From Verrucomicrobiales bacterium (lineage in GTDB: Bacteria > Verrucomicrobiota > Verrucomicrobiia > Limisphaerales > Palsa-1400), in the NCBI GenBank assembly GCA_028293405.1, contig JAQGOW010000119.1:1-9504 (forward strand): a stretch of 9,504 bases of DNA, read 5' to 3'. The notes beneath the pieces are model-generated. The model saw only the letters and a program-made list of their open reading frames with translations. It did not search any database and had not been told where the DNA came from. A program made the translations under genes and the position numbers. Below, one piece after another: positions 6,448 to 9,504 of this stretch. Position 1 is the stretch's first letter. Each line of letters begins with the position of its first letter.

Positions 6448-7122
6448 ATGCAAACACGCCCGAAAGTAAAAATCTGCTGTATCAAGTCTGCCGAAGAGGC
6501 GGCGCTGGCGATTTCCTGCGGCGCTTCGGCAGTGGGGCTCGTTTCAGCGATGCCGAGCGGCCCAGGGGTGATTTCCGAAGATGCCATCGCACAAATCGCC
6601 GCCACTGTGCCGCCGCCGATCGCGACTTTTTTGCTCACGTGCGAATGCTCACCGGACGCGATCATCGCCCAGCAACGTCGCTGCGGCACAAACACTGTTC
6701 AGTTGTGCGATCATTTACCGCCGACCATTTATCCGCGCCTTCGTGAGGGGTTGCCGGGGGTTCGTTTGGTGCAAGTCGTTCACGTCATAGATGACGCGTC
6801 CGTGGATTACGCGATCGCTGCCGCTGCCCATGTCGACGCGTTGCTGCTTGATTCCGGAAACCTGAGTCTTGCCATCCGGCAACTTGGCGGAACGGGCCGC
6901 ACGCACGATTGGACGCTCAGCCGTCGAATTCGTGACAACGTGTCGATTCCAATTTACTTGGCCGGTGGTTTAAACCCCGGCAACGTCGCCGCCGCCATCG
7001 CTGCGGTGGACCCATTCGGTCTCGACCTGTGCAGCAGCGTCCGCACGAACGACGACCTCGATCCCATTAAGCTTCGCGCCTTTTTCACGGCTATCCCAAG
7101 TGCAGACAACGCGAATGCATAA
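6448..7122 (+). CDS. TrpF-like (phosphoribosylanthranilate isomerase-like) beta/alpha-barrel protein
   Basis: This 224-residue protein has the TrpF barrel layout: RPKVKICCIKSAEEAALAI at the first strand with Cys10 at the catalytic Cys position, TNTVQLCDH (81-89) mid-barrel, and ALLLDS with Asp135 at the catalytic Asp position. Next come GGTGRTHDW (147-155), the phosphate-binding AGGLNPGNVAAAI (172-184) and GLDLCSSVR (191-199). TrpF converts phosphoribosylanthranilate to CdRP in tryptophan synthesis. Here the usual SPR/SKR loop, whose Arg contacts substrate, reads SAMPSGPGVIS (33-43). The second residue after the catalytic Cys is altered (KICC in place of KICG), and the QLH motif reads QLC. 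No other trp gene is nearby. The family label is safe; the reaction may differ. ATG 6448 is chosen from family alignment; the open frame further upstream overlaps the PQQ-like gene and is not credible. No clear Shine-Dalgarno is present. Confidence 0.85.
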   Translation: MQTRPKVKICCIKSAEEAALAISCGASAVGLVSAMPSGPGVISEDAIAQIAATVPPPIATFLLTCECSPDAIIAQQRRCGTNTVQLCDHLPPTIYPRLREGLPGVRLVQVVHVIDDASVDYAIAAAAHVDALLLDSGNLSLAIRQLGGTGRTHDWTLSRRIRDNVSIPIYLAGGLNPGNVAAAIAAVDPFGLDLCSSVRTNDDLDPIKLRAFFTAIPSADNANA

Positions 7123-7142
7123 ATATAGCGAACCCTGAACCT

Positions 7143-7604
7143 ATGAAATGGCTTGAGCACAAAATTCCTCCACCAATCGTCACCGCGCTGTTCGGCGCAG
7201 CCATGTGGGGCGTTGCGCAAATTTCCCCGCGGGTTGACCTCGCGACCGGAATTCGGACTCCGATTGCCTGTTTATTCTTCGTCATGGGCGTTACAGTGTC
7301 GGGGTCGGCTTTGATCGCCTTTCGTCGCGCTCGGACCACTGTGAATCCGAACAGACCTGAAAAGGCGTCGTCCCTGGTGGATTTCGGAGTGTATCGGTTC
7401 ACACGCAATCCAATGTATCTGAGCCTAACCTCTCTCCTGATTGGTTGGACCGTATTACTCGCTGCGCCAGTGGCGCTTTTGGGCCCGATTCTCTTTGTGT
7501 TGTTTACGACCCGTTTCCAAATCATCCCTGAAGAACGCGTGCTAGCCGCAAAGTTCGGCAATGAATTCGGCGACTATCGATCACGCGTGCGACGCTGGAT
7601 TTGA
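7143..7604 (+). CDS. Isoprenylcysteine/phospholipid methyltransferase-type membrane protein
   Basis: This 153-residue integral membrane protein has hydrophobic segments at about 10-26, 39-60 and 94-122. It carries the C-terminal signature of the ICMT/PEMT family: LVDFGVYRFTRNPMYLSL (78-95) with the RNPMY motif, then IIPEERVLAAKFGNEFGDYRSRVRRWI (127-153) with the PEER pair and the Tyr-Arg end. These motifs bind S-adenosylmethionine in isoprenylcysteine carboxyl methyltransferases. Bacterial relatives methylate lipids or unknown substrates, so no specific substrate is assigned. The segment TTVNPNRPEKASS before the motif matches the donor-side loop seen in the family. It starts 20 bases after the TrpF-like stop, so the two are probably co-transcribed. 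No Shine-Dalgarno is visible; the ATG is the first in the frame and gives a normal family length. Confidence 0.85.
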   Translation: MKWLEHKIPPPIVTALFGAAMWGVAQISPRVDLATGIRTPIACLFFVMGVTVSGSALIAFRRARTTVNPNRPEKASSLVDFGVYRFTRNPMYLSLTSLLIGWTVLLAAPVALLGPILFVLFTTRFQIIPEERVLAAKFGNEFGDYRSRVRRWI

Positions 7605-7625
7605 CTGACTAATACGCCGCTACAA

Positions 7626-7664
7626 TTGAGCTTGCGGCGGCGCCTGAGCTTTGTGTTAGCTCAA
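7626..7664 (+). promoter_or_regulatory. Competing stem-loops in the leader of the acetyltransferase gene
   Basis: AGCTCAA (7658-7664) can pair with TTGAGCT (7626-7632, seven pairs, long loop), or AGCTCA (7658-7663) with TGAGCT (7645-7650, six pairs, seven-base loop). The two are mutually exclusive. The shared arm overlaps the start of AAGAGA, the best ribosome binding candidate for GTG 7675, so either hairpin would partly hide it. Function is inferred only. Confidence 0.35.
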
Positions 7665-7674
7665 GAGAATACTT

Positions 7675-8097
7675 GTGAAACATGCACGTTTAACTCACCT
7701 CGACGACTACCGTTTATCGCAGCTTCACCAGCTTTATCAGGGCGAATGGTGGAGTCGCGGTCGTTCGTTGGCCGACATCACTCGCGCGATTGCCGGCAGC
7801 GATTACATCTTTGCGTTCACCGAGCCCTCCTCGAACGATCTCGCCGCCTTTACTCGCGTGCTCAGCGATGGCGTTTACAAAGCGATAATGTTCGACGTCA
7901 TCGTTCATCCAAACTATCGCGGGCACGGCTTCGGGCGCGTGCTGATGGAGGCAATTCTTGCTGAGCCGGATTTAGCGAACGTGCGGCACATTGAACTTTA
8001 TTGCCTTCCGGAGATGGCTGATTTCTATCGGCAATTCGGATTCACGACTGATCTCGGCCAGGTCTCATTGATGCGTCGCACGAATCAGCTTAGCTGA
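7675..8097 (+). CDS. GNAT-family N-acetyltransferase
   Basis: This 140-residue cytoplasmic protein has the GNAT fold. Residues 1-33 (MKHARLTHLDDYRLSQLHQL, YQGEWWSRGRSLA) form the first helices. Strands with IFAFTE and AAFTRVLSDGVYKAIMFDVIVHPNYRGHGFGRVLMEAI (57-94) include the acetyl-CoA pyrophosphate loop RGHGFG (82-87). HIELYCLPEMADFYRQFGF (105-123) is the usual C-terminal strand/helix with the FYRxFGF signature. Acetyl-CoA binding is expected; the acceptor is unknown. The start is GTG at 7675, as no in-frame ATG gives a complete N-terminus. A loose AAGAGA lies about eight bases upstream. The 70-base gap after the methyltransferase gene holds alternative hairpins that overlap this site. Same strand as its neighbours, so a shared transcript is possible. 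Confidence 0.88.
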   Translation: MKHARLTHLDDYRLSQLHQLYQGEWWSRGRSLADITRAIAGSDYIFAFTEPSSNDLAAFTRVLSDGVYKAIMFDVIVHPNYRGHGFGRVLMEAILAEPDLANVRHIELYCLPEMADFYRQFGFTTDLGQVSLMRRTNQLS

Positions 8098-8158
8098 AGG
8101 GCGCGAGTAGGGTTAAACATCAGCGGGCGACGCCGACCAAGACGGACACAAAAATACT

Positions 8159-8204
8159 AGGCCTGCTGGTTTACCGGTTGGGTCAGGTCTGGGATTGTCG
8201 CACC
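8159..8204 (+). repeat. Possible remnant of a REP/IS200-type element next to the sugar dehydrogenase start
   Basis: The stretch ending GGGTCAGGTCTGGGATTG and TCGCACC (8180-8204) resembles, from memory, the GGGGTCAGGTCT flanks found beside REP-associated tyrosine transposases. A hairpin AGGCCTG/CAGGTCT (8159-8165, 8184-8190, one wobble) overlaps it. No transposase is present, so only a terminal fragment could remain. It abuts the start codon of the next gene. The resemblance is recalled and not computed. Confidence 0.3.
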
Positions 8205-9504
8205 ATGATTTCACGGGCTGCGATGGTTGTGTCCGCATGTTTTTTCCCACTGGCGTGCGCGATAGCTCAACCGTTTGGCCTCAGCAACCGCGTTGCGAAT
8301 ACGACTTTGCAAATGCCGGCGACCATTCCGTTCCTCGGATTTACTACGACCAACGCTTTCCCGGGGTTGGAATTGAACACGCCGTTTGCCGTCGCCGCAC
8401 CTCCGGGCGAAACGAACCGCTTGTTCATCGTTGAGAAAGCTGGACGGATCGTAGTCATAACCAATTTGGCCAATCCAACGCGGACAGTGTTCATGGATAT
8501 TTCCGCTCGTGTCCTGGCGGATGCAAATGAGGAGGGGTTGCTCAGCCTGGCCTTTCACCCCAGTTATGTGACGAACCGCAACTTCTACGTGTTTTACACG
8601 TGCAACAGTCGCTCCACCAATTCGAATCACACCGTCAACGTCGGCCTGCACGACCGATTGTCTGCGTTCAAGGCATCAGCGACGAATCCGAACACCGGCC
8701 TGCCGTCGTCTGAGGTGGTCTTGATCAATCAGTTCGATGAGGATACCCCGCACAACGCCGGCGACATTCACTTCGGGCCTGACGGTTATCTCTACGTGTC
8801 CCTCGGCGACGAGGGCTCCGGGTTCGACAGTTACAACAACAGCCAGCAAATCGATAAAGACTTTTTCTCCGGCATTTTGCGGATTGATGTGGATAAACGC
8901 CCTGAAAATTTGAAACCGAACACGCATGCGGCCGCGAGCACGAACTACTTTGTGCCGAAGGATAATCCGTTTGTCGGCGCGACGAGTTTCAATGGGCTTA
9001 CGGTGAAGTCCAACAATGTGCGGTCTGAATTTTGGTGCGTCGGACTGCGCAATCCATGGCGATTTACGTTCAACCCTCTCAACGGCGATTTGTTGTGCGC
9101 CGATGTCGGGCAAGAAGATTGGGAGGAGCTGAATCTTATTACAAAAGGCGGGAACTTTGGCTGGGCGTATCGCGAAGGCATGTCTCCTGGGCCGAAGGTC
9201 GACCAGGCGCCTGCCGGATTTGTGTCGAGTAACCCGCTGCTTTCCTACACTCACGGCGACGAAAGTTACGAAGGCCACTGTGTCATTGGCGGTGTCGTGT
9301 GCACGAACGACAAATTGCCACAGATCAATGGCGCATACGTGTTCGGCGATTACGTCGCGGCAAACATCTGGATGATGCGTTACGGCAACAACACTGTGAC
9401 GCAGTGGCAACGAATTTGTTACGAGACTTTTCCAACGTCGTTTGGTCTCGACCCATCCAACGGTGACGTTTTGATCGTGAAGCACACGGAAAACCTCATC
9501 AAAC
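8205..9504 (+). CDS. Exported glucose/sorbosone dehydrogenase-family protein (PQQ-dependent type), 3' end outside window
   Basis: I translated this frame from ATG 8205 to the right edge; 433 residues are visible without a stop. The N-terminus MISRAAMVVSACFFPLACAI, then AQ, is a signal peptide, so the protein acts in the periplasm or outside. The rest is a beta-propeller of the GSDH family. NRLFIVEKAGRIVVI (71-85) and EEGLLSLAFHP (109-119) come first. HNAGDIHFGPDGYLYVSLGDEG (183-204) has the catalytic-His position at 183. Then GLRNPWRFTFNPLNGD (280-295), ADVGQEDWEELN (299-310), GGNFGW (315-320), and SYTHGDESYEGHCVIGGVV (347-365) with INGAYVFGDY (374-383). Family members oxidise sugars with PQQ, passing electrons to a periplasmic acceptor; the substrate here is unknown. 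Verrucomicrobial members often carry extra C-terminal domains, which would lie beyond the window. An alternative ATG is at 8223, but the first one keeps an Arg in the signal n-region. Confidence 0.92.
   Translation, partial: MISRAAMVVSACFFPLACAIAQPFGLSNRVANTTLQMPATIPFLGFTTTNAFPGLELNTPFAVAAPPGETNRLFIVEKAGRIVVITNLANPTRTVFMDISARVLADANEEGLLSLAFHPSYVTNRNFYVFYTCNSRSTNSNHTVNVGLHDRLSAFKASATNPNTGLPSSEVVLINQFDEDTPHNAGDIHFGPDGYLYVSLGDEGSGFDSYNNSQQIDKDFFSGILRIDVDKRPENLKPNTHAAASTNYFVPKDNPFVGATSFNGLTVKSNNVRSEFWCVGLRNPWRFTFNPLNGDLLCADVGQEDWEELNLITKGGNFGWAYREGMSPGPKVDQAPAGFVSSNPLLSYTHGDESYEGHCVIGGVVCTNDKLPQINGAYVFGDYVAANIWMMRYGNNTVTQWQRICYETFPTSFGLDPSNGDVLIVKHTENLIK

Noticed and set aside
8676..9485. Open frame of 269 codons on the minus strand at the right edge
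   Set aside because: It is antisense to the clear GSDH-family protein, whose motifs are unmistakable on the plus strand.

Overview
The window most resembles a chromosomal segment of a verrucomicrobial bacterium, probably near the Pedosphaera/Limisphaera branch. The clues are indirect. They are an exported PQQ-propeller protein opening with a DWPHWRG signature, an exported sugar dehydrogenase with a verrucomicrobial-looking N-terminus, a TrpF-like protein of a family remembered from Planctomycetes/Verrucomicrobia, weak or absent Shine-Dalgarno sites, and a GGTAGGGCGA palindromic repeat. No rRNA, tRNA, CRISPR array or intact mobile element is visible.

The left two thirds (1-6366) is read on the minus strand. 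In transcription order it holds a secreted PQQ-like beta-propeller protein (6366-5158), a four-helix membrane protein of unknown function (5076-4540), a YebC/TACO1-family protein (4492-3764), a 334-bp intergenic region with a palindromic repeat and a predicted promoter, pyruvate phosphate dikinase (3429-697), and a higB-higA toxin-antitoxin pair. The antitoxin runs off the left edge. The toxin stop and antitoxin start overlap as ATGA, and a perfect 17-bp palindrome ends at the base before the toxin GTG start, a likely autoregulatory operator.

The right third (6448-9504) is read on the plus strand. It holds a divergent TrpF-like protein, an isoprenylcysteine/phospholipid methyltransferase-type membrane protein, a GNAT acetyltransferase and an exported glucose/sorbosone dehydrogenase-family protein that runs off the right edge. 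The last gene starts just after a short sequence that looks like a remnant of a REP/IS200-type element.

Most genes are ordinary housekeeping or accessory genes. The best candidates for a second look are the regulatory architecture of higBA, the TrpF-like protein with altered substrate-binding motifs beside two group-transfer enzymes, and the repeats in leader regions. I see no convincing new multi-gene system.
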